Below are positions 1-7,687 of a stretch of DNA of 23,773 nt, in pieces. How positions within the stretch are numbered: the first letter of the stretch is position 1; each line of letters begins with the position of its first letter. The stretch covers positions 1-23,773 of the forward strand of contig JBGSWL010000071.1 of the NCBI GenBank assembly GCA_041752455.1, read 5' to 3'. The notes under the pieces were generated by a model. That model ran no database searches. It saw nothing but the letters and a program-made list of their open reading frames with translations, and was not told where the DNA came from. The position numbers were made by a program, and so were the translations under genes. The DNA comes from JBGSWL01 sp041752455 (GTDB taxonomy: Bacteria; Pseudomonadota; Alphaproteobacteria; Rhizobiales; Rhizobiaceae).

Positions 1-137
1 ATCAGCGCGACCAGCCCCCCGACCGAAAGGCCGCAGACGATCGCCTGGCTGGTGTTCAGGAAATCGAGCAGCCCGGCGAGATCGCCGACATGGTCGTCCA
101 TCGTATAAGGCACCGCGCCGGTATCCGACAGGCCGGA
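1..137 (-). other. Alpha/beta hydrolase (3-oxoadipate enol-lactonase-like) segment forming the visible C-terminus of the kinase ORF
   Basis: Codons about 637-681 of the kinase reading frame read GLSDTGAVPYTMDDHV, then DLAGLLDFL, then VCGLSVGGLVAL. This matches the middle of an alpha/beta hydrolase: the end of strand 4, helix B, and the nucleophile elbow G-L-S-V-G-G, with the putative nucleophile Ser674 encoded at 24-26. The wording is most like PcaD-type 3-oxoadipate enol-lactonases (from memory of the family). The first ~65-70 residues of such a protein, including the oxyanion-hole HG loop, are absent; kinase sequence takes their place. I checked the frame codon by codon from 1 to 180 and found no stop. 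Whether the rest of the hydrolase follows lies outside the window. Confidence 0.7.
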
Positions 138-2045
138 CCAATTGCGGTTTCGGGCGGCGTCGGCAAGGGTTTGCAGCTTCTCGCGGGTCAAGGGCAGGGT
201 CAGCGTCGCATCGGCGACAAGCCCGCTTTGCCGGTGCAGGCCAGCGCCGCCAAAGCTCCAGCGCAGGGCGATGACCGGGATCATCGATGCGCGGATTAAC
301 TCGCAGACGGCCGGTTCCGGCATCGTGCCTTCATCGACAAAAATGCAGTCAGCCTTGCTGTGGAACAGGGACAACGGCCCTTTGGTGCCCAGAACACTGG
401 CGCCGTGGCAGGCGAGCACCGACGCGAGGTTCTTTTCCACGAACGGGCGGGCGCTGAGGACTGCGACATCGAGGCCGGCAAAGGCCGGGCCCTGCGCAGC
501 CGGCTCGGACACGGGCAATTCGACCGTCAGGGTGAAGGTCGAGCCTTCGCCGAGCGTGCTTTCCACATGGATGCGCCCGCCCATGGCTTCAGCGAGCTTG
601 CGACAAATGGCAAGGCCGAGGCCGGTGCCGCCATATTCGCGGCTGGTGGATTGTTCCGCCTGGGCAAAGGCATCGAAAATCGTGGCGATCTTGGCGGTGG
701 CGATCCCGATGCCGGTATCGGTGACGGAAATTTCGACCCACTGACGGTTGCCATTTGAGGTGCTGCCCGGCTTCAGGCGGGCGCGCACGGTGATGCCGCC
801 TTCCTGGGTGAACTTGATGGCATTGTTGACGAGATTGGTGACGATTTGGCCAAGGCGGGTCGGGTCGCCGTCAAAACGAGCGGCCAGCGATGGCTCGACG
901 CAGGTCAGGAGTGTCAGGTTCTTCTCGCGGACACGCTCGGAGAACAGGGCACCGGCATCGGCGAGGATCGTGTCCATCGAGAACGGGATGGTTTCGAGGT
1001 CGACATGTCCGGCCTCGATTTTCGAGAAGTCGAGCACGTCGTTGATGATGGCGAGCAGCCCGCGGCCGGACCGGTTGATGACGTCGGCATAGTGCTTCTG
1101 GCGCTCGGGAAGTGGCGCCATGGCAAGCATTTCGGCCATCACCATCATGCCGTTGAGCGGGGTGCGGATTTCGTGGCTCATGGTGGCGAGGAAATCGGAT
1201 TTGGCCGCGTTGGCCTTCTGGGCAATGGCGGTCGCCTCGCGCAGTTCCTGGGTGCGCAGATCGACGCGATCTTCCAAATGGGCGCGGTAGTCGTTGAGGT
1301 CGCGGTCGCGGCGCTCGATCTGCGTGATCATCGCGTTGAAGGTGTCGGCGAGAACCCCGACTTCGCCCTTGTGCGTGATGTCGGCGCGGCGGTCATAGCG
1401 GCCGTCGGTTGCAAGGCGCGCCATCAGCCCCGTCAGGGTGCTGAGCGGCGCCGTGAAAGTGCCGATCGTGCGAAAGACAAGCAAAGCGGTGAAGATGGAT
1501 ACGGCAAAGGCCAGCGCCGTGTTCAGGCCCATGACGCGCAGAAAGTTGGTCCGCCCGGCGCTCATGTCGGCCAGCATGTAGAGATAGCCGACCTGGACGC
1601 CGCCCGAGACAATATCGGCGCGCAGCCACATCGTCCGCGACAGCAACATGGCAAGTCCCGTTGCAGCCTCTTTGCCATCATATTCCGAGGCGAGATATAC
1701 ACCATGGCCCATGCTGGCGAGCGGGCGCGAATTGATGTCGGTTGCCGCGACATAGGTCACATCGGGCAGATCGCGAATTGCGGTCAGGGATTTCTGCAGC
1801 GCTGCGACATCGTTGGTGCTGACATATGGGGCCGAAGCTGTCGCCAGAACCGACGCCATGCCGCCGAGGCGTGCTCGGGTCGCATCGACCATCGAGGTAA
1901 AGGTGAACAACGTCATCCAGCTGCTGATGAACAGAATGCCGGCCAAAACGGCGACGCCGATGGCCAGCGACAGCCGGAAGCGCAGCGTGTCGCGCCAAGC
2001 CAAAGCCTGGCCTTTGGGGTTCATCTCAATTGGTGCGGTTTTCAT
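1..2045 (-). CDS. Hybrid sensor histidine kinase, 3' end fused in frame to an alpha/beta hydrolase segment; partial at left edge
   Basis: This is a membrane sensor kinase that should autophosphorylate on His and pass phosphate to a response regulator. I chose the ATG at 2045; the frame stays open to position 1 (about 681 codons seen). A first membrane helix lies at residues 25-48, a periplasmic sensor stretch follows, and a second helix lies near 167-198. HAMP follows to about 250 and the dimerisation H-box (SHEIRTPLNGM) puts the phospho-acceptor at His291. The ATPase domain has its N-box near 405 (NLVNNAIKFT) and the DTGIGI and GGTGLGLAI boxes at about 440-480. Residues about 522-625 resemble a degenerate receiver domain lacking the usual N-terminal acidic pair. 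From about residue 637 the protein is no longer kinase-like; see the separate hydrolase entry. The neighbour, divergent over 118 bp, is a REC-EAL protein that could be its output partner (inference from position). Kinase identity is firm; the true 3' end is outside the window. Confidence 0.9.
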   Translation of the reverse strand, partial: MKTAPIEMNPKGQALAWRDTLRFRLSLAIGVAVLAGILFISSWMTLFTFTSMVDATRARLGGMASVLATASAPYVSTNDVAALQKSLTAIRDLPDVTYVAATDINSRPLASMGHGVYLASEYDGKEAATGLAMLLSRTMWLRADIVSGGVQVGYLYMLADMSAGRTNFLRVMGLNTALAFAVSIFTALLVFRTIGTFTAPLSTLTGLMARLATDGRYDRRADITHKGEVGVLADTFNAMITQIERRDRDLNDYRAHLEDRVDLRTQELREATAIAQKANAAKSDFLATMSHEIRTPLNGMMVMAEMLAMAPLPERQKHYADVINRSGRGLLAIINDVLDFSKIEAGHVDLETIPFSMDTILADAGALFSERVREKNLTLLTCVEPSLAARFDGDPTRLGQIVTNLVNNAIKFTQEGGITVRARLKPGSTSNGNRQWVEISVTDTGIGIATAKIATIFDAFAQAEQSTSREYGGTGLGLAICRKLAEAMGGRIHVESTLGEGSTFTLTVELPVSEPAAQGPAFAGLDVAVLSARPFVEKNLASVLACHGASVLGTKGPLSLFHSKADCIFVDEGTMPEPAVCELIRASMIPVIALRWSFGGAGLHRQSGLVADATLTLPLTREKLQTLADAARNRNWSGLSDTGAVPYTMDDHVGDLAGLLDFLNTSQAIVCGLSVGGLVAL

Positions 2046-2081
2046 GTTCCACTCGATCCCGCAGCCAACCTAGTCCATCCG

Positions 2082-2131
2082 GGTTAAAAAACCGGTGCGA
2101 TCTGGCGCAATTTTGTGCATCCGGTTTAACC
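2082..2131. promoter_or_regulatory. Imperfect inverted repeat in the kinase/EAL divergent promoter region
   Basis: The 118-bp gap between the two divergent genes holds GGTTAA plus an A-run and CCGG at 2082-2095, mirrored by CCGGTTTAACC at 2121-2131. A second, tighter repeat, TTCCC-AA-GGGAA, lies at 2133-2144. Such a symmetric arrangement midway between divergent starts could be an operator for a shared regulator. No specific regulator can be named from the sequence. Confidence 0.3.
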
Positions 2132-2163
2132 TTTCCCAAGGGAAGCGCGGATATTCTTTGCTG

Positions 2164-3387
2164 ATGTCCAGCAATGCTTCCAATGCCGGTATCCCTGCGC
2201 CCGCGCTTTCCCTTGAAGCGCAGGAAGCGGGAACGCTTGCCGGGCAAAACATCCTTATTGTCGATGATGATCCGATCGTGGCAGCGATGCTGCGCATCGT
2301 CTTTACCGCCTGCGGCGGCCATGTGGTCATGCATGCGTCGGACGGGGCAAAGGCGCGCGAATGCCTTGCCGATCCCGCCAAGCGCATCGATCTGATGACG
2401 CTGGACCTGCGCATGCCGAACGAGGATGGCGTCAGCGCTCTGCGCCGGATTGCCGACCTCGGCTACAAGGGGCGTCTGGTTCTGTTGTCGGGCGAACAGC
2501 CGGAAGTGATCCGTGGCGCCGAGCGCCTGGCAGCGATGTTCGGGCTTGATTGCACGTTTGCGTTCCGCAAGCCGGTCAATCCGATGGTCATCGTCGAGGC
2601 ACTGAGAACGGCAAAGCCGGCCCGACAGCGCAAACGTCAAGCGACCGCGCTGACCGATTGCACCCTGTCGGCGGTTCATTTCCAGCCGCGCATTGCAACG
2701 CGCAACGGGATGGTTTGCGGGTTCGAGGCGCTGTCGCGGTTCAAGGACAGCGACGGCAAGCCGGTTTCGCCGCAGCAAGCCATCGACCAGGCCGAAGAAG
2801 ACGGCTCGATCGACACATTGACCTGGACGATTTTCGACCATGCGATGGCGGGTTTTGCGCCCGTTGTGGCCCGTGGCGCCGAGCGGCTTCGTTTGTCGAT
2901 CAATGTGTCCGCACGGACGCTGTCGCAGACAGGGTTTGTTGATCGCCTGCGCGAAACCATTGTCCGCCACGGGTTGCAGACGGGCGACATCATTGTCGAA
3001 CTCACCGAAACGCGGCTTGCCGACGATCTTGCCGCAGCGCTCGAAAACCTGACGCGCCTGCGCCTCTACGAGATCGGCGTTGCACTCGATGACTTCGGCA
3101 CCGGCCATTCCAATGTCGAGCAGCTGGGCAATTATCCCTTCACCGAACTGAAGATCGACAAGGGCTTCGTGATGCGCGCGCAGCATGATCCGTTTGCAGC
3201 TTCCAGCGTGGAAACGGCGGTGCAGCTTGCACGGCGCAACGGGCTGACAAGCGTTGCGGAAGGCGTGGAGACACGCTGGGCATTTGACTTCGTGCGCAAT
3301 CTTGGCGTCGATGAAGTGCAGGGCTACCTGTTCTCGCCCGCCGTGCCGGCCGATGAACTCGTCGCGGTCATCGACAGCCAGACCTGA
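2164..3387 (+). CDS. Response regulator with EAL domain (cyclic-di-GMP phosphodiesterase)
   Basis: This 407-residue cytoplasmic protein is predicted to hydrolyse cyclic-di-GMP to pGpG under phosphorelay control. A receiver domain spans about residues 27-145, with the acidic cluster VDDDP at 33-37, phospho-acceptor Asp81 (TLDLRMP) and conserved Lys136 (FRKP). The EAL domain spans about 165-400. Its signature is GFEALSRF (Glu188), followed by NVSA, ELTET, DDFGTG, LKIDK, AEGVE and VQGYLF. All usual metal and substrate residues appear present, so an active phosphodiesterase is expected. I chose ATG 2164; a GTG 69 bases upstream is in frame but extends into the inverted repeat. The ribosome site is weak: AAGGGAA lies about 20 bases upstream. 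The gene is divergent from a sensor kinase, so pairing with it is plausible but unproven. No clear terminator lies in the 48-bp gap to the convergent next gene. Confidence 0.93.
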   Translation: MSSNASNAGIPAPALSLEAQEAGTLAGQNILIVDDDPIVAAMLRIVFTACGGHVVMHASDGAKARECLADPAKRIDLMTLDLRMPNEDGVSALRRIADLGYKGRLVLLSGEQPEVIRGAERLAAMFGLDCTFAFRKPVNPMVIVEALRTAKPARQRKRQATALTDCTLSAVHFQPRIATRNGMVCGFEALSRFKDSDGKPVSPQQAIDQAEEDGSIDTLTWTIFDHAMAGFAPVVARGAERLRLSINVSARTLSQTGFVDRLRETIVRHGLQTGDIIVELTETRLADDLAAALENLTRLRLYEIGVALDDFGTGHSNVEQLGNYPFTELKIDKGFVMRAQHDPFAASSVETAVQLARRNGLTSVAEGVETRWAFDFVRNLGVDEVQGYLFSPAVPADELVAVIDSQT

Positions 3388-3435
3388 TCTGACGAACAAC
3401 CAGTCTCGTTCAACGGCCTGATCGGCCGCATGGCC

Positions 3436-4665
3436 TCATTCCACGAGGCGAACCTGCTTGCCGCCGGCCAATCCGCCGGGAACCGGGACGGAGGTTGCGC
3501 TGTAGTCGGAATTGAAATGCAAGTCTGCGCCGTTGTCAGCCAGGATCTGGCGGGCGATGATGGCAGTCCATGCCGATCCACCTGCAAATTCTTGTGTCTT
3601 GCTGACCTCGAGGGTGCTGTTCGGCAGATAGATTGCGCCAACGAGTTCTCGTGCATCCTTCGAGCCGATCACATGTTTGTTTCCCTCAGGCGCATTGCGA
3701 TCTTCATAGAATAGGATGCCTGCCAAGGGTCCGGAGTTCGGTGCGCTCAGTGCAATCGTCGTTGAAACGTCGAAGTTGATTGTGGATGCGTCACCCGTAA
3801 GGAAGAAACCGACGCCCGTGCCATTCAAGGTGGCATTGCCGGCAATCGAGAGTTCGCCATCCTTGATGATGTAGACGCCCGGTTTGGCCGTGACGACGGC
3901 ATTGCCGGAGATCTTGATGCCGCCGCAATAGACACCGGGATTGATCGTGTCGGTACCCTTGATCTCCGTATCCTTGTGGGTACAGGCACCAAAAGATGGC
4001 GGTGCGCGCTCGGCCAATGGGTCGGGCTGGACCGGGCAGTCGGTCTGCACTGCCGGTGTGATGTCGCCGGGCGTGAAATCAGCACCACCGGCCGAGCAGA
4101 CAGCCACGGCTGTAATCTTCGATTTTGCCTCGATCTCCACCGCCTTGACGTCGGTCGAGTTGGCGAAAATTCCGCAGTTGTTGCCGGTGATGTTGGATTT
4201 GCCGGACATTTTCAATGTCGAACCGTTGTTCGGATGAAGCGCCAGCACGCAGGTATTGGCGGATGACACCACCACGGCAGCAGCTTCCGTGACGATCTGC
4301 GGGTCTTTCTTGAGGAGGCCGAGAACGAAATAGCCGTGGCTGTGCTGTTCGAGGCGACCGGACACCTTGCCGGTTGAGGGATCGACCGTTACCTGCAGCT
4401 TGTAGTCAGTCTTGCCGCTGGCGGTGTCGCGCAGGTTTTCCTCGACATAGGTGTCGACGATGCCGAAGACGCTTTCCTCGCTCCAGCCGACGACCGGCGC
4501 CTCACGCGCGGCGGCCAGCAGGCCAGCTTCGAGCGATGTGGTCATCGCCGATCTCTGGCTCACCAACGTTGCCACGTCGACGCCAATGCCCAAGGCGCTT
4601 GCCAGCACGACGGCGACAAGACCCATGATGGTCGACAGGTTTCCATTGGTGGCTTTGGCGAACAT
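3436..4665 (-). CDS. TadE/TadG-like membrane-anchored protein (putative Flp pilus-assembly type)
   Basis: A protein of 409 residues from the ATG at 4665; an in-frame ATG at 4719 would add 18 residues but sits in a palindrome. The N-terminus has the TadE/G hallmark: a short basic start, then a hydrophobic helix (STIMGLVAVVLASALGIGVDVATLV), followed by the family's QRSAMTTSLEAGLLAAAR segment. The rest should be outside the membrane. It is rich in Gly, Asn and Thr and has recurring motifs (KMSGKSNITGNN, IKISGNAVV, LSIAGNATLNG) that suggest a beta-solenoid or lectin-like fold. Several Cys residues may form disulphides. TadG-like proteins usually accompany Flp/Tad pilus genes, but no tad or cpa gene is in this window, so its pilus role is only inferred. 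It lies 96 bp downstream of trkH on the same strand. Confidence 0.75.
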   Translation of the reverse strand: MFAKATNGNLSTIMGLVAVVLASALGIGVDVATLVSQRSAMTTSLEAGLLAAAREAPVVGWSEESVFGIVDTYVEENLRDTASGKTDYKLQVTVDPSTGKVSGRLEQHSHGYFVLGLLKKDPQIVTEAAAVVVSSANTCVLALHPNNGSTLKMSGKSNITGNNCGIFANSTDVKAVEIEAKSKITAVAVCSAGGADFTPGDITPAVQTDCPVQPDPLAERAPPSFGACTHKDTEIKGTDTINPGVYCGGIKISGNAVVTAKPGVYIIKDGELSIAGNATLNGTGVGFFLTGDASTINFDVSTTIALSAPNSGPLAGILFYEDRNAPEGNKHVIGSKDARELVGAIYLPNSTLEVSKTQEFAGGSAWTAIIARQILADNGADLHFNSDYSATSVPVPGGLAGGKQVRLVE

Positions 4666-4705
4666 GTGCCCCGGCTCTTGTTCTTCAACAAGCGACTCTA
4701 CCGGT

Positions 4706-4743
4706 GGATGTGTGCACATCCGGTAAGCGTTCAGCGTTAACGC
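4706..4743. promoter_or_regulatory. Two palindromes upstream of the TadG-like gene
   Basis: GGATGTG-TG-CACATCC (4706-4721) is a 7-bp perfect inverted repeat with a 2-base centre. GCGTTAACGC (4734-4743) is a perfect 10-bp palindrome. Both lie between the TadG-like start (4665) and the trkH stop (4762), where an operator or promoter would be expected. Their presence argues for the shorter protein start at 4665. The binding protein is unknown. Confidence 0.35.
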
Positions 4744-4761
4744 ACGTTTTCGAAGGCCCGA

Positions 4762-6213
4762 TCAGCCACGCCAGAAGGCCGGCGACAACAGGACGAGGAC
4801 CGCAAACAGTTCAAGTCGGCCAAGCAGCATGGCGACCGAAAGCATCCATTTGGCGGCATCCGGGATCCCGGCAAAGTTTCCGGCCGGTCCGATCATGGTG
4901 CCAAGGCCGGGGCCGACGTTGGCCATTGCCGTCAGCGTGCCGGAAAAAGCCGTCAGAACGTCCAGACCGGTCGCGGTCAACATCAGCGTTCCGACGCCGA
5001 GAACGATAAGGAATGTTGCGACAAACAGGGCCGTCACGGCCTGTGTTCGTTCATCGACGCTGACCGATCCGGTGCGGACCGGATGGACGGCGTTGGGGTA
5101 GATGAAGCTTTCCAGCGCCTGGCGGAGCATTCCGAACAGGATCATCCAACGGATTGCCTTGATGCCGCCGGAGGTCGAGCCGGTGCAGCCGCCGAGGATT
5201 GTGGCGACCAGTGCGATGCCGACAGCAAATGATCCCCAGGTGGTGTAATCTTCCGAGGTAAAGCCGGTCGTGGTCACCAATGTCACGACGGAAAAGAGCG
5301 ACAAACGAAGCGCATCATCGATTGTCTTTTGTCCGCTCAGCACAAGCCAGGCGGCGAGCATAAGGCTGAAAAAGAGACAGTAGGCGATAAAGACGTAGAT
5401 CTGGTGATCGCGCAGGATGTCGGTGCGCCCGCGGAATGCGAGCACGACAAGAGCCGTGAACGGCAAGCCGCCGATCGCCATGAAGACAATCGCGACCCAA
5501 TGCAGGTTGTCGTTGAAGAAGCCGAATGAGCTGTCGTGGGTCGAGAAACCACCGGTGGATACCGTCGTCAGCGCATGGTTGACAGCGTCGAAGGCACTCA
5601 TGCCGAATGTGGCATAGAGGATCGCGCAGGTCAGGGTCAGTGCAATGTAAATGGCGCCGATCGAATAGGCGTAGGTCGAAAAGCGGGCGTATGGGCGTTC
5701 GTAGCGATCCGACGATTCGATGCGGAACAGGCTTGATCCGCCGATCTTCAGGAACGGCAGGATGAACAGGCTGAGCACGATCACGCCGAGGCCGCCAAAC
5801 CACTGCAGCATGGAACGCCAGAGCAGGATGCCCGGTGGCCGTGTGTCGAGGCCGGCGATGACGGTCGATCCTGTGGTGGTAATGGCCGAGACGCTTTCGA
5901 AGACTGCATCGGCGGCTGACAGCCCCAACGTCGAGAAATACAGCGGCACGGCGGCGACAACCGAAAAGGTCAGCCACAGCAGGTTGACGAGAAGGAATGT
6001 GAACCGCGTGGAAATGACCGGCGGGCCGGCGCGCGTGGCAATCGCGACCATCGCGGAAAAGCCGCCGATGAATGCGCCCGAGGCGGCAAAGACCCGCCAA
6101 TCGTCATTGCCATAGTAAAGATCGACGAGGCCGGGAATCAGCATCATCGTTGCCAGGTAAAAGGCAAAGATCGCGCTGACATGGATGGCGCTGCGCAGCA
6201 TGCTTGCGTTCAT
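4762..6213 (-). CDS. trkH: TrkH-family potassium uptake protein
   Basis: This 483-residue inner-membrane channel subunit imports K+ (often with H+ or Na+) and normally works with the cytoplasmic NAD-binding subunit TrkA, which is not in this window. Four pore-loop repeats can be seen: SAITTTGSTV (selectivity filter 1), LTTVSTGGFSTH, TLVTTTGFTSEDY and MANVGPGLG. About ten hydrophobic helices surround them, and FGGLGVIVLSLFILP follows the first filter as in TrkH. Length is normal for the family. The start is ATG 6213 (an in-frame ATG also lies at 6201); the Shine-Dalgarno sequence is weak. The gene is divergent from ilvA across 175 bp. Confidence 0.95.
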   Translation of the reverse strand: MNASMLRSAIHVSAIFAFYLATMMLIPGLVDLYYGNDDWRVFAASGAFIGGFSAMVAIATRAGPPVISTRFTFLLVNLLWLTFSVVAAVPLYFSTLGLSAADAVFESVSAITTTGSTVIAGLDTRPPGILLWRSMLQWFGGLGVIVLSLFILPFLKIGGSSLFRIESSDRYERPYARFSTYAYSIGAIYIALTLTCAILYATFGMSAFDAVNHALTTVSTGGFSTHDSSFGFFNDNLHWVAIVFMAIGGLPFTALVVLAFRGRTDILRDHQIYVFIAYCLFFSLMLAAWLVLSGQKTIDDALRLSLFSVVTLVTTTGFTSEDYTTWGSFAVGIALVATILGGCTGSTSGGIKAIRWMILFGMLRQALESFIYPNAVHPVRTGSVSVDERTQAVTALFVATFLIVLGVGTLMLTATGLDVLTAFSGTLTAMANVGPGLGTMIGPAGNFAGIPDAAKWMLSVAMLLGRLELFAVLVLLSPAFWRG

Positions 6214-6388
6214 GGCGTATCTTTGGCCCGTATCGCGCGATGTCTTGTGGCGTCGTCGGTTGTCACGTGGTGTTCCCGGCCCCTCCGAACAGCCCGTCTG
6301 GCCATGCGGTGCCGGGCCGTATACACCGGAGCGCCGGTCTGCGCCATGTTGTTGACGAAGCAGGGCGGGACTGCGCCAGGAGCATGCG

Positions 6389-7654
6389 ATGACGACGGGC
6401 GACGATTTTGCAGAGGGTGTGCGGCAAGCGGCGGCGGCGATGCGCGCGCTTTTCGAGCCGACCCCGTTGCAGGAGAATGTCTACCTGTCCGGGAAATACG
6501 GCGCACGGGTCTTTTTGAAGCGCGAGGACCTGTCGCCGGTGCGCTCCTACAAGATCCGCGGTGCGTTCAATTTTTTCCGCAAAGCGCTCGCCGATGGAGC
6601 AACGGGGCGATTTGTCTGCGCTTCGGCGGGCAACCATGCGCAGGGCTTTGCATTCGTGTGCCGGCATTTCGGCTTGCACGGCACGGTGTTCATGCCGGTG
6701 ACGACGCCGCAACAAAAGATCGACAAGACGCGTGCGTTTGGCGGTCACCATGTGGAGATCCGGCTGATCGGCGACATCTTCGACGAGTGCAACCGCGCTG
6801 CGCTGGCCTTTGCCGAGGCTGAAGGTGCGCTGATGGTGCCGCCGTTCGATCATCCCGACATCATCGAGGGGCAGGCGACGGTTGCGATGGAACTGTTCGA
6901 CCAGTTGCCGGTGGGGATCAATGTCGACCGGCTGCATGTGGCGGTAGGCGGCGGCGGGCTGGCGAGCGGCTTTACGCGTTGGCTGGCGGCCACGGGCCGG
7001 TCGACACAGATGATGGTGCTGATCGAGCCGGAAGGTGCGCCGAGCCTGAAACGGGCGCTGGAAGCGGGCGAGCGCGTGCGCCTGCCGCATGTGGACAATT
7101 TCGTCGATGGCGCATCGGTCGCTGAGGTCGGTGCGCATACGTTCGATGTGCTCAAGGGATACCGGCCATCCGATGTGACGTTGGTCAGCGAAGACCGGCT
7201 TTGCACGACGATCATCGAAATGCTGAATGTCGAGGGGATCGTGCTGGAGCCGGCGGGCGCCTTGTCGGTCGATGCGCTGAAGGATGTGCGGCGCGAGGAC
7301 CTTGCCGGGCGGACGATCGTCTGCATCGCCTCCGGCGGCAATTTCGACTTCGAGCGTCTCGCCGAGGTCAAGGAGCGGGCGCTGCGCTATTCGGGTTTGA
7401 AGAAATACTTCGTGCTGCGTTTGCCGCAACGGCCCGGCGCGCTTCGCGATTTCCTCAATCTGCTTGGTCCCGACGAGGACATTGCGCGGTTCGAATACCT
7501 GAAGAAGTCGGCGCGCAATTTCGGCTCAATCCTGATCGGCATCGAGACCAAGGAAGCCGCGAACTTCTTCGGCCTGATGGCGCGGATGACCGATGCGGGG
7601 ATTGTCTGGCAAGACATCACCGACAATGAACTGGTGGCAGGCCTCGTGATTTGA
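6389..7654 (+). CDS. ilvA: Threonine ammonia-lyase (threonine dehydratase), short form with one regulatory domain
   Basis: This PLP enzyme deaminates L-threonine to 2-oxobutyrate, the first step towards isoleucine. It has 421 residues. The PLP lysine is Lys55 in SYKIRGA, the substrate loop is SAGNHAQG at 79-86, and the phosphate-binding glycine loop and SGGN motif (CIASGGNFDF) are present. Residues about 335-421 form a single ACT-like regulatory domain (KKYFVLRLPQRPGALRDFL onward), so this is the shorter one-domain form rather than the ~510-residue enteric enzyme. The start is set by AGGAG at 6378-6382, six bases before ATG 6389; an ATG at 6384 meets a stop at once. Neighbours do not belong to the isoleucine pathway. 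A serine/threonine catabolic role cannot be excluded. Confidence 0.93.
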   Translation: MTTGDDFAEGVRQAAAAMRALFEPTPLQENVYLSGKYGARVFLKREDLSPVRSYKIRGAFNFFRKALADGATGRFVCASAGNHAQGFAFVCRHFGLHGTVFMPVTTPQQKIDKTRAFGGHHVEIRLIGDIFDECNRAALAFAEAEGALMVPPFDHPDIIEGQATVAMELFDQLPVGINVDRLHVAVGGGGLASGFTRWLAATGRSTQMMVLIEPEGAPSLKRALEAGERVRLPHVDNFVDGASVAEVGAHTFDVLKGYRPSDVTLVSEDRLCTTIIEMLNVEGIVLEPAGALSVDALKDVRREDLAGRTIVCIASGGNFDFERLAEVKERALRYSGLKKYFVLRLPQRPGALRDFLNLLGPDEDIARFEYLKKSARNFGSILIGIETKEAANFFGLMARMTDAGIVWQDITDNELVAGLVI

Positions 7655-7687
7655 GGAGTAAGCCGGATTTTCCTGGGTCTGTTTGAA

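Noticed and set aside
846..2087. 413-residue plus-strand open frame opposite the kinase gene
   Set aside because: Composition is His/Arg/Gly-rich with no recognisable domain; the opposite strand carries a clear kinase in the same place. It is a high-GC shadow frame.
2082..2131. CtrA binding site (TTAA-N7-TTAA)
   Set aside because: TTAA half-sites are present but the spacing is not seven bases.
2026..3399. 457-residue minus-strand frame opposite the EAL gene
   Set aside because: Antisense of a well-conserved REC-EAL protein; no domain of its own.
6263..7429. 388-residue minus-strand frame opposite ilvA
   Set aside because: Antisense of threonine ammonia-lyase with no motif or ribosome site.
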